The notes below the pieces were generated by a model. That model had not been told where the DNA came from. It did not search any database and was given only the letters and a program-made list of their open reading frames with translations. This document shows positions 16,559-25,380 of a stretch of 62,591 nucleotides of DNA, in pieces. Location: NCBI RefSeq assembly GCF_005405105.1, contig NZ_BJDK01000020.1, positions 1 to 62,591 of the forward strand, given 5' to 3'. Each line of letters opens with the position of its first letter. Within the stretch, counting starts at the first letter, position 1. This DNA comes from Lactiplantibacillus dongliensis (GTDB lineage Bacteria; Bacillota; Bacilli; Lactobacillales; Lactobacillaceae). Made by a program: the position numbers and the translations under genes.

Positions 16559-17319
16559 GTACGATTACGGTATTAGGTTTAGTCCTGTTTGCCTTGATGA
16601 CGATTATTGGTGGTAAAACTGGTGCTACGGCATTTTTGAGCTTGATTTTTAACTTTGGCTTGCTCTTTTTAGCCGTTGTCTTGATTTCTTGGGGCTTTCC
16701 AGCAATGGGCGTCTCGCTGGTGATTGGGACGATCATTTTGGCCTTTACGATCTTCTTTGGTGAAGATAACGAGTTGGCGGCCAAAACAGCGTACATCGCC
16801 GCTTTAATTGTGATGGTAGCACTGATTCTAGTCATCTTTCCCGTGGAGCATTGGATTATGGCCCAAGGCTTTAGTCTGGAAGACAGTGAAGACTTGGAAG
16901 GCATGTCGCTGACGATTGGCGTGTCCTTTGTTGGGGTCGCTGTTACCGAAGCAATCTTAAGTACGCTAGGGGCGATTGCTGAAGCAAGTATTGCGATTGC
17001 GGCGGGGCTAAGTGAAATTATCGAACAGCATCCGCACGTCACGACTGCGCGACTATATATTGATGGCATTAGTATCGGTAAGCAGATTATTGGGACAACA
17101 TTCAACACGCTATTTTTCGGCTTCTTCGGCGGTTTTCTAGCCCTATTTATTTGGTTCTCCGGTCTGCATTATTCATTTGGCAGTGTGATTAATAATAAAA
17201 TATTTGTTGCCGAAGTACTCATGGTTTTGTTCTCATTAATTGGGGTTATTTTGACGGTGCCAGTCACGACTTGGGTGATGACGTTGGAACATCGGCACGT
17301 CGCAAAGCAACAAGATTGA
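16555..17319 (+). CDS. YibE/F-family membrane protein (second of pair)
   Basis: A 254-residue, almost wholly membrane-embedded partner of the preceding gene. It carries the same family signatures: EASIAIAAGLSEIIEQHP corresponds to the first protein's DESTDIVASLFQLKQERP, and IGKQIIGTTFNTLFFGFFGG to its GHSIMGPLINVLFLIF. It therefore looks like a shorter paralogue lacking the outer beta domain. The ATG overlaps the previous stop, and an internal CAGGAGG provides the ribosome site. No terminator lies between it and the acetyltransferase 92 bases on. The function is not established. Confidence 0.85.
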   Translation: MSTITVLGLVLFALMTIIGGKTGATAFLSLIFNFGLLFLAVVLISWGFPAMGVSLVIGTIILAFTIFFGEDNELAAKTAYIAALIVMVALILVIFPVEHWIMAQGFSLEDSEDLEGMSLTIGVSFVGVAVTEAILSTLGAIAEASIAIAAGLSEIIEQHPHVTTARLYIDGISIGKQIIGTTFNTLFFGFFGGFLALFIWFSGLHYSFGSVINNKIFVAEVLMVLFSLIGVILTVPVTTWVMTLEHRHVAKQQD

Positions 17320-17410
17320 CGATACTTAGCGAAATTTGATACGATAAGTCCTGAGTGAACTTAAAAAGATAATTTAAATTATAAAAATAATGATGAAGGA
17401 GTGTTAAAGT

Positions 17411-17974
17411 ATGGAGATTCGACAAGCACAACCAGATGATGCCACGCAAATTGCCCCGTTAATCGGGATGATTTATCGTGATATGGAGATGCCGATTTTG
17501 CGGACTGTCTCGCGGGCTGATTTGTTAGCGATGCTAACCAATTTGTACGAAAAAAAGGAAAACCTAACCGGAGTAGCGCAGACGTTTGTGGCTGCTAAAG
17601 GCGCCAAAGTATTCGGGGTGGCGTTCGGTCATCCAGCCGAAAATGAAATTAAGGTTAATCAATTGCTGCAACAAGTTTCGGCGGCACAACCGGGGTTCCC
17701 AGGACCCTTAGTCTTAGGCGGTGAAAGCCAACCGGGTGAGTGGTATTTGAGTATGTTGGCGGTTGATCCGAAGACGCAGGGGCAAGGAATCGGTAGTCAG
17801 TTATTGGATGCATTGCCTAAGTTGGTTGCCCCACAAGGCGCGGCCAAGTTGAGCTTAAACGTGGATGATGGTAATCCCGGTGCTGCTAAGTTATATCGGC
17901 GGCAAGGCTTTGAAAAAGCCGGTGAATTGACGATTGGGATTCATCCGTATGCGCATATGATTAAAGCAATTTAG
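17411..17974 (+). CDS. GNAT-family N-acetyltransferase
   Basis: A 187-residue GCN5-related acetyltransferase. The acetyl-CoA loop is QGQGIGSQLLDALPKL at about residue 138-153, preceded by the beta strand LSMLAVDPKT and followed by LNVDDGNPGAAKLYRRQGF, which fits the family C-terminus. The start ATG follows GAAGGAGTGTTAAAGT. The acceptor (protein, antibiotic or metabolite) cannot be read from sequence. It ends at a terminator at 17979. Confidence 0.88.
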   Translation: MEIRQAQPDDATQIAPLIGMIYRDMEMPILRTVSRADLLAMLTNLYEKKENLTGVAQTFVAAKGAKVFGVAFGHPAENEIKVNQLLQQVSAAQPGFPGPLVLGGESQPGEWYLSMLAVDPKTQGQGIGSQLLDALPKLVAPQGAAKLSLNVDDGNPGAAKLYRRQGFEKAGELTIGIHPYAHMIKAI

Positions 17975-17978
17975 TGAG

Positions 17979-18011
17979 AAAAGTCTGAGGCGATGGCCTT
18001 AGACTTTTTTT
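17979..18011 (+). terminator. terminator after acetyltransferase
   Basis: AAAAGTCTgaGGC / GCCttAGACTTTT then a T-run. Confidence 0.8.
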
Positions 18012-18069
18012 ATCCGGTGAGAACGGGTAAACTTAACGTAGCAATTAAGTTAGGAAGGATGCTTAACCC

Positions 18070-18741
18070 ATGCAAATTTACTTTGTGCGACATGGTCGTA
18101 CCCAATATAACCTTGAACATCGATTCCAAGGTGGTAATTCTGATTCACCTTTATTAGCGAGTGGTATTGCTGGCGGCAAAGCAGCCGGCCGGCGACTGCA
18201 AGCCATCGACTTCGCGCAAGTTTACAGTAGTCCGCAAAAGCGGGCACTGGATACGGCCAAGTATATCGTGGCTGAAAATCAGTGGCAGCCAACGATTCAG
18301 ATTGAACCGCGTTTACGGGAGTTTAACTTTGGGACTTGGGACGGCTTACGAGAAGGCGATGTGCAACCGAAATCGCAAATGGAACTACTGCTCCATCATC
18401 CAGCGCAATATCAGCCAGAACTAGCAGGGGAAGGTGAAAGCTATGCGGCATTTGTTGAGCGGACAACCGCTGCAGTTCACGATGCGGTGACTTTGGCAGG
18501 TGTTGATAATCCCAAGCCAATCTTAATGGTATCTCACGGGTTGGTAACCACGATGACCATCAAAGCGTTATTAGGCATTCCGGTGGCTGAGTTTCGTGAT
18601 CCATTGGTCATTAATGGCCATGAATTGCCAACGATTGGGCATGGCATTGTCGATAACGATAGCTTAACAATTGTGAAAACCACCGATAATCAACAGTTTG
18701 AGATTGAAACTTGGAATGAAACGGACTTTTTGGACCATTAA
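18070..18741 (+). CDS. histidine phosphatase (phosphoglycerate mutase-like)
   Basis: A 223-residue branch-1 histidine phosphatase. The phospho-acceptor His is in FVRHGRTQYN (residues 5-14). REFNFGTWDGLREGD supplies the catalytic acid, and VSHGLVTTM the second catalytic His. The length and short inserts fit the GpmB/CobC-like group rather than glycolytic dPGM, which is about 228-250 residues with a characteristic insert. The substrate is unknown. TTAGGAAGGATGCTTAACCC precedes the ATG. It ends at a strong terminator. Confidence 0.9.
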   Translation: MQIYFVRHGRTQYNLEHRFQGGNSDSPLLASGIAGGKAAGRRLQAIDFAQVYSSPQKRALDTAKYIVAENQWQPTIQIEPRLREFNFGTWDGLREGDVQPKSQMELLLHHPAQYQPELAGEGESYAAFVERTTAAVHDAVTLAGVDNPKPILMVSHGLVTTMTIKALLGIPVAEFRDPLVINGHELPTIGHGIVDNDSLTIVKTTDNQQFEIETWNETDFLDH

Positions 18742-18744
18742 TCG

Positions 18745-18790
18745 AAACATGCCACGATAACCGGAATTAGTTATCGTGGCATGTTTTAGT
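18745..18790 (+). terminator. terminator after phosphatase gene
   Basis: AAACATGCCACGATAAC / GTTATCGTGGCATGTTT, 17 perfect pairs, then TAGTTT. Confidence 0.9.
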
Positions 18791-18921
18791 TTGTAGTCAA
18801 AAGTGGTGACTTCGAAGGCTCCAACAGCCATCAGAGTGATCAGCAACTGGAGACGTTAATTCAGATTGAGATTGGGACTAGTATTTTGGGCATAAAGCGG
18901 TTTGTGAGCTGCCTAAAATCT

Positions 18922-18973
18922 AAAAAAGGATTGCTAACAGCTCTTAAACTGGCGTAGTTAGCAATCCTTTTTT
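18922..18973 (-). terminator. murE terminator
   Basis: AAAAAAGGATTGCTAAC / GTTAGCAATCCTTTTTT, active mainly on the minus strand just past murE. Bases 18791-18921 show nothing recognisable. Confidence 0.92.
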
Positions 18974-18978
18974 AACAG

Positions 18979-20460
18979 TTAATCAATCGTTGGTTTTAAA
19001 GCTAAAGCTTTGGCAGCTTCTTCGCTGTCATCAAAATGGTGCTTGGTCCGACCGAGAATCTGATAATCTTCATGTCCCTTACCGGCGATTAGAACGACAT
19101 CACCAGGTTGAGCCTGCGCAATGGCGGTCGCAATCGCTTCATGGCGGTCAACGTAAACGGGGACATTAGCATCGGGTACGCCAGCGACCATATCTTGTAA
19201 GATCATCTCAGGATCTTCCGTCCGGGGATTGTCGGAAGTGAAGATTGGCTTAGTACTGCGATCAACCGCAATTTTAGCCATCTTCGGCCGTTTACCTTTA
19301 TCCCGGTCACCACCACAGCCGACGACGCAATAAATGTCTTTTTTCGCGAAATCTTGAATAGTTTCTAAGGCGTTTAATAGGCCATCGGGTGTGTGGGAGT
19401 AGTCGACAATGACACTGACACCCGTGTGTGATGGCACTGCTTGGAAGCGACCCTTGACCCCGGTAACTTTTTCTAAGGACGCAATAATTTGATCCTCAGG
19501 AATACCGCTTGCATAGGCCGCGGCGAATGCCGCCAACATATTGTAGACGTTGAATTGGCCAATCAGTTGCATCGTCACATGGGTCACATGACCGAACACC
19601 GATAGATCAAATTCAGTGCCATGACTGTGGATTTGCACGTTTTGCGCGTTGATCATCGCATCGGGCTTTAAGCCAAAGGTCAAGACGTGTGCCGCGGTGT
19701 ACTGTTCGAATTCCCGCCCAATGGGATCGTCAGTGTTTAAAACGGCAACTTTTTCAGTCCCGTTAGCGCCGTATTTGTTGCCGAGTTGGGCGAACAACAT
19801 GGCCTTGGCTTCAGCGTAGTTGGCCATCGTCTTATGAAAGTCTAAGTGGTCTTGCGTCAAGTTGGTGAAGACGGCAATATCGTAATCGATTCCCCAAACA
19901 CGACCTAGCACTAAGGCAATCGAGGAGACTTCCATGGCAACGGTGTTTACTTGGGCATCCCGCATGGCGGCTAAGGTTCGTTGAGTGGTGATGGCATCTG
20001 GTGTTGTGTTGGCAGTTGGAAATTTGTTATCTTTAATTTTACGATACATCGTTCCAATCAAGCCAGTTGCTTGATGTTGGTCCCGATAAATTTGTTCGAT
20101 CAGGTGGGTCACGGTTGTCTTGCCATTGGTCCCAGTAACACCGATCATCCGCATCTTTTGACTCGGTGCGCCGTAAAAGACATCGGCTAAAATAGCCATC
20201 GCCCGTTCAGTATTAGCTACATAAATGACCGGTACCGTCACGTTAATTGGTTTTTGAGCAACGATGATTTTCGCACCGGCTTGGACGGCTTGATCGACCA
20301 GCGTATGGCCATCGACGTGGTAACCATCGACGGCGATGAACATGGCGCCGGGTTTGATTTCGCGAGTATCTTGGGTCAACATAGTGACGTCAAAGTCAGT
20401 CGTTAACGCGGGTGCAACGCGTTTGAATTTTAAACTATTAATTAATTGACTTGCTTTCAT
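18979..20460 (-). CDS. murE: UDP-MurNAc-tripeptide synthetase (MurE-type ligase)
   Basis: Mur ligase adding the third amino acid to UDP-MurNAc-L-Ala-D-Glu in the cytosol. From the ATG at 20460 (AAAGGACG upstream; the longer frame to 20514 has no ribosome site) it has 493 residues. The order is: N-terminal UDP-binding domain, P-loop GVTGTNGKTT (about 115), ATPase centre, and a C-terminal domain with SDNPRTEDP. DNPR is the motif of meso-DAP-adding enzymes, against other residues in L-Lys enzymes. It lies next to aspartokinase, which makes the DAP precursor. The species group is known to carry more than one murE; which copy this is I cannot say. Confidence 0.92.
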   Translation of the reverse strand: MKASQLINSLKFKRVAPALTTDFDVTMLTQDTREIKPGAMFIAVDGYHVDGHTLVDQAVQAGAKIIVAQKPINVTVPVIYVANTERAMAILADVFYGAPSQKMRMIGVTGTNGKTTVTHLIEQIYRDQHQATGLIGTMYRKIKDNKFPTANTTPDAITTQRTLAAMRDAQVNTVAMEVSSIALVLGRVWGIDYDIAVFTNLTQDHLDFHKTMANYAEAKAMLFAQLGNKYGANGTEKVAVLNTDDPIGREFEQYTAAHVLTFGLKPDAMINAQNVQIHSHGTEFDLSVFGHVTHVTMQLIGQFNVYNMLAAFAAAYASGIPEDQIIASLEKVTGVKGRFQAVPSHTGVSVIVDYSHTPDGLLNALETIQDFAKKDIYCVVGCGGDRDKGKRPKMAKIAVDRSTKPIFTSDNPRTEDPEMILQDMVAGVPDANVPVYVDRHEAIATAIAQAQPGDVVLIAGKGHEDYQILGRTKHHFDDSEEAAKALALKPTID

Positions 20461-20530
20461 AAATAGATACGTCCTTTTCAATAAATGTCGTAATTTACTC
20501 TCTTTAGAATACATGCAATTCGCTGAAAAG

Positions 20531-21655
20531 TCACTGTTTGTGAGAATTTTCTAACGGCTGTTTGAGCATTGACCAGCCCCAATGCAAGCCGAACGCCGTG
20601 GCAAACGACGCTAGCCAAGTGAGTAAGTAGGTAAGACTAATTAACCAGATGGGGCGTTGGCTAAATGTTGGCGCCATCCAGGTCCAAAACACCTGTAACC
20701 AGAAGACATTTGCCAGGTAAGCACGATAGGCGTAAGTGGCCAGCCAATGAATGAGTGGTAGACTAGCGGCTTGGCGCTGTAACTGATGCGTGGCCAACCA
20801 AGCAATGAGCCCGATAACCAGCAGGGCGTAGATGGTCATCAACGGTTGATAATAAGGCGCGTTACTGAGCTTGACCGGCGTGCCGAATTGGGCGAATTCC
20901 CAATTGATGCTAATTAGACTGAGTAAATAAGCCCCCGCCAGCCACCAACGCCAACGTTGCAACCAAGCGGTCACTGACGATCGGTATTGCCAAGCCAGCC
21001 CGCCAAGTATCGCGTACGGTAAGAAACTAATAAAGACACGATCCAATAAGTACCACGTTTGCGATTGGGGGCCCTGCCAAACCGCAATATCATACCAGGT
21101 TAACCAAGCCAAGTAACCAAGTGTTACTTGGCTGAGTGTCAGCCAAAGCCGTCGCGGTTGCGTCAGTCGCCGGAATAAGTACCAGAATAGCGGCATGAGG
21201 ATAATAAATTGCAACATCATGGTGTTATACCACAAGTGCGGTGCCGCATTACCGTTGATCAATTGCCAGCTAAAGCTAAGCGCGTCGTGATAAGGCTGAT
21301 GCTGTTGTAAGTTGGGCATCGCGAATAGGTAGACCAGTGTCCAGCCAATCGTTGGGAAGAATAGTGCGGACCATTGTTGGCGTAAATAATGTGGATAAGC
21401 GGTTAACTGACTGGGATAAGTCTGGCGGTTAGTCGTGTAGAAAATGCCAAAAATAAACACGGGTGCTGTGAATTTAACAAGATTATAAGTAAACCCAATC
21501 CCACGTTGAACTGGCAGACTGGGGTGGGTCGTTAGTCCGAAAGCTAGAACCGTTTGTAGCATGACCGCTGTACAAGCAGCAACTTTCATAAAGTCGCCGA
21601 CATCAGCGGTCGGAGTTTTAGTTGGTTGAATAAGCGTCACCTTCAATATTTCCAA
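20531..21655 (-). CDS. acyltransferase-3-family membrane protein
   Basis: About 374 residues with ten or so membrane helices, of the acyltransferase_3 (OatA/OafA-like) family, which moves acetyl groups across the membrane to envelope sugars. It lacks the extracellular SGNH domain of OatA. The N-terminal helix contains AACTAVMLQTVLAFGL, where family members carry the catalytic His in RxxAxxxVxxxH; here no clear His is present, so activity is uncertain. The start codon is uncertain: GAAGGTGA lies inside the first codons of the frame (a TTG at 21655), and the next ATG (MKVAACTAV) would trim 22 residues. It lies between aspartokinase and murE on the same strand, suggesting a wall-related role. 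Confidence 0.75.
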   Translation of the reverse strand: MEILKVTLIQPTKTPTADVGDFMKVAACTAVMLQTVLAFGLTTHPSLPVQRGIGFTYNLVKFTAPVFIFGIFYTTNRQTYPSQLTAYPHYLRQQWSALFFPTIGWTLVYLFAMPNLQQHQPYHDALSFSWQLINGNAAPHLWYNTMMLQFIILMPLFWYLFRRLTQPRRLWLTLSQVTLGYLAWLTWYDIAVWQGPQSQTWYLLDRVFISFLPYAILGGLAWQYRSSVTAWLQRWRWWLAGAYLLSLISINWEFAQFGTPVKLSNAPYYQPLMTIYALLVIGLIAWLATHQLQRQAASLPLIHWLATYAYRAYLANVFWLQVFWTWMAPTFSQRPIWLISLTYLLTWLASFATAFGLHWGWSMLKQPLENSHKQ

Positions 21656-21698
21656 TATAGCACATTTAGGTCGTTAGCCAAAAGTACGCTGTGTATCT

Positions 21699-21732
21699 AA
21701 AAAAGCCGCCAGACAAAATAATCTGGCGGCTC
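21699..21732 (-). terminator. terminator of the asnB-aspartokinase operon
   Basis: AGCCGCCAGA / TCTGGCGGCT with a minus-strand run of six T, 10 bases past the aspartokinase stop. Confidence 0.9.
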
Positions 21733-21741
21733 ATTAATGGT

Positions 21742-22947
21742 TTAATCATCGATACCTAAAAAGGCATCATGTAACGCATTCATTGCAACTTTTAAATCAG
21801 CGGCTTTAACTAAGACCCAAATGGTGGTATAGCTATCAGTCGATTGTAAAATGTCGATATGCTGGGCACTTAAGGCCGTCACAATCTTAGCGGTCACACC
21901 GGGCGTCCCGGTAATGCCGGCCCCAACAACGGAGACTTTGGCACAGTCGCCAATGGCTTGGCAGTGGACATGTGCCTTGGTCAATAAGGCCTTGGCAACT
22001 TTGGCATCACCATTCACTAGGTTGAAGACCACTTGGTGTTGAGTGATGTTAATAAAGTCAACGCTCAACCCGTGGGCGGCCATGAGTTCAAAGATTTCAC
22101 TGGAACTCAACGTATCCGTTGGGACGGTGAACTGGGTCAGCCCAGTCTGATGGGCAATCCCAGTGACCGTCCGGTAGTGTTCAATCTGGGTGGTGGTGCG
22201 GTCGGTAACCAAGGTTCCGAGTTCATCGGGCGCTTGGTAAGTTGATCGAATCCGCATTGGCACGTGTGCTTGTTCGGCGATCTCCACGGCCCGGGGGTGA
22301 ATGACTTTTGCCCCTTCATGTGCCATGTTGGCTAATTCTTCATAGCTAATAGCTTTAATGAAGCGCGCATGAGTAACCAAGCGGGGGTCAGCGGTCATCA
22401 TCCCGTTGACATCCGTGAAGATATCGACGCGTTTGGCTTTAAACGCCGCCCCTAGAATGGCTGCGGACGTATCGGAACCGCCGCGGCCAATCGTCGTGAT
22501 ATGGCCAGATGCGGTGGCACCTTGAAAGCCGGTGACAACGACCACATCGGCATCGTCGAAAGCGTCATTGATGGCTTGCGGTTTGACCCGTAAAATCTTG
22601 GCGTTTTGGAATTCATCACTGGTGACAATGCCGGCATCTTGGCCGGTCATCGCCACGACGTTTAAGCCTTGTTCGCGAGCTAGTTCTGTAAAGACGGCAG
22701 TCGAAATCGTCTCACCAACGGAAACGAGCATATCTAATTCCCGGTTGGTTAGCCGTGATTGTTCCCCATGTACTAACCCCAGTAAGGAGTCGGTCGCATA
22801 GGGCGCGCCTTTACGACCAATCGCCGAAACGACCACAATGACTTTATCGCCTTGGTCGACGGCGTATTGGACGTGGCGAAGCGCTTGTTTGCGCGCGGCA
22901 TCGTCTTTAACGGACGTCCCGCCAAATTTTTGCACGATAATTTCCAT
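21742..22947 (-). CDS. aspartate kinase
   Basis: Phosphorylates L-aspartate, the first step to DAP, lysine, threonine and methionine. From the ATG at 22947 it has 401 residues. The N-terminal kinase domain shows VQKFGGTSVKD, then GRGGSDTSAAILG and FTDVNGMMTADPR. Two ACT-type regulatory domains follow (SEIFELMAAHGLSVDFINIT and GAGITGTPGVTAKIVTALSA), so feedback control is likely. The upstream asnB ends in GAGGAGTAA, whose GAGGAG is the ribosome site for this gene, and the ATG lies only 4 bases after that stop: tight translational coupling. The pairing with asnB and murE suggests a role in feeding wall DAP. Confidence 0.93.
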   Translation of the reverse strand: MEIIVQKFGGTSVKDDAARKQALRHVQYAVDQGDKVIVVVSAIGRKGAPYATDSLLGLVHGEQSRLTNRELDMLVSVGETISTAVFTELAREQGLNVVAMTGQDAGIVTSDEFQNAKILRVKPQAINDAFDDADVVVVTGFQGATASGHITTIGRGGSDTSAAILGAAFKAKRVDIFTDVNGMMTADPRLVTHARFIKAISYEELANMAHEGAKVIHPRAVEIAEQAHVPMRIRSTYQAPDELGTLVTDRTTTQIEHYRTVTGIAHQTGLTQFTVPTDTLSSSEIFELMAAHGLSVDFINITQHQVVFNLVNGDAKVAKALLTKAHVHCQAIGDCAKVSVVGAGITGTPGVTAKIVTALSAQHIDILQSTDSYTTIWVLVKAADLKVAMNALHDAFLGIDD

Positions 22948-22951
22948 GATT

Positions 22952-24850
22952 TTACTCCTCGATGGCACTGGCATGCGCATTAGCGGTCGGACTATCCATT
23001 AAGATATCGTCTTCCACGTAGATCTTGTGCCACATCATAAAGGTTAAGACGGTCCATAACTTCCGGGAATTGTCACGAACACCGTCACGATGATCAGAGA
23101 GCAACTTCAAGAAGTAAGCTTTATTAAAGTATTGATCCGTCTGCGAGCTTTTAATGATGTTTTCAGCCCAGTCGTACATTTCATCTTTTAGCCAGAAGCG
23201 AATTGGTACTGGGAAGCCGAGCTTTTTGCGATGTAAGACATGTTCTGGCACCACATCTTCGACAGCTTTGCGCAAGATATACTTGGTTGTGCCGTGACTA
23301 ATGCGTAAGTCCGCTGGAATCTCGGCGGCCAAGTTGTAGACTTCGCGGTCCACAAAGGGGGTCCGGAGTTCCAAGCTATGGGCCATTGTGGTCCGATCAG
23401 CATTATGCAAGAGGTCACCGTTTAACCAAGTGTGCATATCGATGAATTGCATCCGGCTGATTGGATCGTAGTCGACGGATTCATCGTAAAATGGTTGGGT
23501 AATCGACTGGAACGGATGGTTGCGATTGTAGTCTTTAATGAATTTTTGTTTTTCATCTTCACCGAAGATAAAGGCATTCCCAACGTAACGATTCTCAAGC
23601 GGCGTGGTTCCCCGTAGTAAGAATGAACGACCGCGCATACCTTCTGGCATCATTAAACCAATCTTCTTGAGCGCGCCATTGATTGGTTTCGTATAACGGA
23701 ACGGCTTCAATGATTCGGGTTCATGATAAATGGTGTAACCACCAAAGAGTTCGTCGGCGCCTTCGCCAGTTAAGGCGACTTTGACGTGTTTACGAGCTTC
23801 TTTGGCTAAGAAGTACTGCGGCACAGCGGCCGGGTCAGCCAACGGATCATCCATACTCCAGACGAAGTGCGGAAAGGCCTTCATGAAGGCTTCCGGCGTA
23901 ATCGTCATACTGTGGTTCTTAACGCCTAAGACTTGGGCTGTTTCTTGGGCAACATCTAATTCGCTATAACCTTCACGCTCAAAGCCGACCGAGATCGTTT
24001 CGAGGTTTGGATTGTAGTTCTTAGCAATGGCGACAATGATCGAAGAATCGATCCCGCCAGATAAGAAGGAGCCCACTGGGACGTCCGAACGCATGTGAAT
24101 CTTAACTGAGTCAAAGAGCGCGTCTTTAATCTTTTGCGCATATTCGGCTTCCGTCCGTTTAACGGGGTGGAATTCACGATGGTAGTAACGGTTGACTTGA
24201 GGTGCGGCACCTAGCTTCTTCGTTAAAGAACAGCCGGGGGCTAGCATTTTGATTTCTTTAGTTAACGTCTCAGGTTCTGGGACGAATTGGAAGGTCATGT
24301 AATCTTGCATGGCATTCTTATCAAAGGTCTTATCCTTCAGAATCTTGTAGATGGCTTTGCTTTCAGAGGCGTAATAGAAATTATCGTCTTTGATGGCATA
24401 GTAGAATGGCTTGATTCCGAATTGATCGCGGGCAGCGAACAAGGTTTGTTCCTGCTTATCCCAAATGACAAAGGCAAACATGCCGCGTAAATATTTAGTG
24501 GTGTCTTGTTTGTATTTGGCATACATGGCTAAGATGACTTCTGAATCAGAACTGGTCTTAAATTCATAGCCTTCTGTTTTTAATTGTTCCCGTAATTCAA
24601 CATAGTTATAGATTTCACCATTAAAGGTCATCCAGTAACGTTCGTTGTCGTAGGAAAGGGGTTGATGCCCACCTTCCAAGTCAATAATACTCAAGCGTCG
24701 GAACCCCATTGTAATGTGGTCGTCAGCAAAATAACCGTCGTCATCGGGACCCCGATGGACAATCATTTTTGTCATTTCGTGGATGGTCTGATCGTAAGCC
24801 GCGTTATCCGCTTTGGTTCGATCTGTTAAGCAACCAGCAAAACCGCACAT
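22952..24850 (-). CDS. asnB: glutamine-dependent asparagine synthase-type amidotransferase (AsnB)
   Basis: A 632-residue class II glutamine amidotransferase plus synthetase. Cys2 in MCGFAGCL is the glutaminase nucleophile after Met removal; residues 1-210 are the Ntn domain. SGGIDSSIIVAIAKN (about residue 265) is the ATP pyrophosphatase loop of the synthetase domain. In L. plantarum the AsnB1 enzyme amidates meso-DAP in peptidoglycan (published work), and this copy is fused in an operon with aspartokinase near murE, so wall amidation is more likely than free asparagine synthesis, which asnA covers. I infer this from context; sequence alone cannot separate the two. It is the first gene of its operon. 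Confidence 0.9.
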   Translation of the reverse strand: MCGFAGCLTDRTKADNAAYDQTIHEMTKMIVHRGPDDDGYFADDHITMGFRRLSIIDLEGGHQPLSYDNERYWMTFNGEIYNYVELREQLKTEGYEFKTSSDSEVILAMYAKYKQDTTKYLRGMFAFVIWDKQEQTLFAARDQFGIKPFYYAIKDDNFYYASESKAIYKILKDKTFDKNAMQDYMTFQFVPEPETLTKEIKMLAPGCSLTKKLGAAPQVNRYYHREFHPVKRTEAEYAQKIKDALFDSVKIHMRSDVPVGSFLSGGIDSSIIVAIAKNYNPNLETISVGFEREGYSELDVAQETAQVLGVKNHSMTITPEAFMKAFPHFVWSMDDPLADPAAVPQYFLAKEARKHVKVALTGEGADELFGGYTIYHEPESLKPFRYTKPINGALKKIGLMMPEGMRGRSFLLRGTTPLENRYVGNAFIFGEDEKQKFIKDYNRNHPFQSITQPFYDESVDYDPISRMQFIDMHTWLNGDLLHNADRTTMAHSLELRTPFVDREVYNLAAEIPADLRISHGTTKYILRKAVEDVVPEHVLHRKKLGFPVPIRFWLKDEMYDWAENIIKSSQTDQYFNKAYFLKLLSDHRDGVRDNSRKLWTVLTFMMWHKIYVEDDILMDSPTANAHASAIEE

Positions 24851-25199
24851 GTCTGTTCATCTCTCAATCTGTAAAGTTTAAGTTAATTCCTACTATAGTA
24901 TGAATACTCAGGTTTCGTTGCTAAAGTTACTTGATTTCACCGGCTAAGTAAAGCTTTTAACGGTTTTATAATGGTTTCTTATCGAAAATTTGGTTTAAAA
25001 TCGATATTTTTTGGTAATTAACCATTTCTTAAGCGATAATTTAGCAGTCAAATGAGACCTGCTGAGTATACTTTAATTATTATACTTGGTTTACTAGCCA
25101 AGATAAAGCCATTCCGGTTATTCAATCGCTTTCAGTTTGACGAAAATGTGAAAGAAACTGGTTCGCTTTCTGAAAAATAACCCGCTGATTCCGGCTTGA
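24851..25199. other. intergenic region between divergent asnB and the LysM gene
   Basis: No gene. It is AT-rich. A weak minus-strand promoter for asnB may be TAGCAA-17-TACTAT around 24900-24928. The remainder, up to the direct repeat at 25200, shows no recognised element. Confidence 0.4.
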
Positions 25200-25216
25200 A
25201 TATTACAAAATATTAC
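25200..25216. promoter_or_regulatory. tandem ATTACAAA direct repeat, possible WalR-type site
   Basis: ATATTACAAA occurs twice in direct succession; on the minus strand this gives TGTAAT twice, 10 bases apart. WalR/YycF sites are TGTWAH-N5-TGTWAH (11-base period), so the spacing is one short. It lies about 70 bases upstream of the promoter of a wall-hydrolase-like gene, a typical WalR target. Confidence 0.3.
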
Positions 25217-25267
25217 AAAATTGGCCTTATGTTACAGAAAACCGGTCAAATCGTAATAAAACTGCTA

Positions 25268-25295
25268 TTGCACTGTTACATCCAGCCGGTATACT
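25268..25295 (+). promoter_or_regulatory. promoter of the LysM gene
   Basis: TTGCAC (25268-25273), 16 bases, TATACT (25290-25295). It predicts a leader of about 80 nt. Confidence 0.7.
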
Positions 25296-25380
25296 TAGCT
25301 CCTGTTGTTAAGCGCGGCGATCAAATGGTCATACCCGCTTTATCGAAACTTACCCAAATCACAGGAGTGAAGAAATTTAT

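Noticed and set aside
16521-17108. 195-residue minus-strand frame opposite the second YibE/F gene
   Set aside because: Low-complexity Ile/Pro/Lys-rich translation mirroring the membrane protein on the other strand.
25200-25216. A confident WalR operator
   Set aside because: The repeat period is 10 rather than 11 bases, so it is reported at low confidence only.
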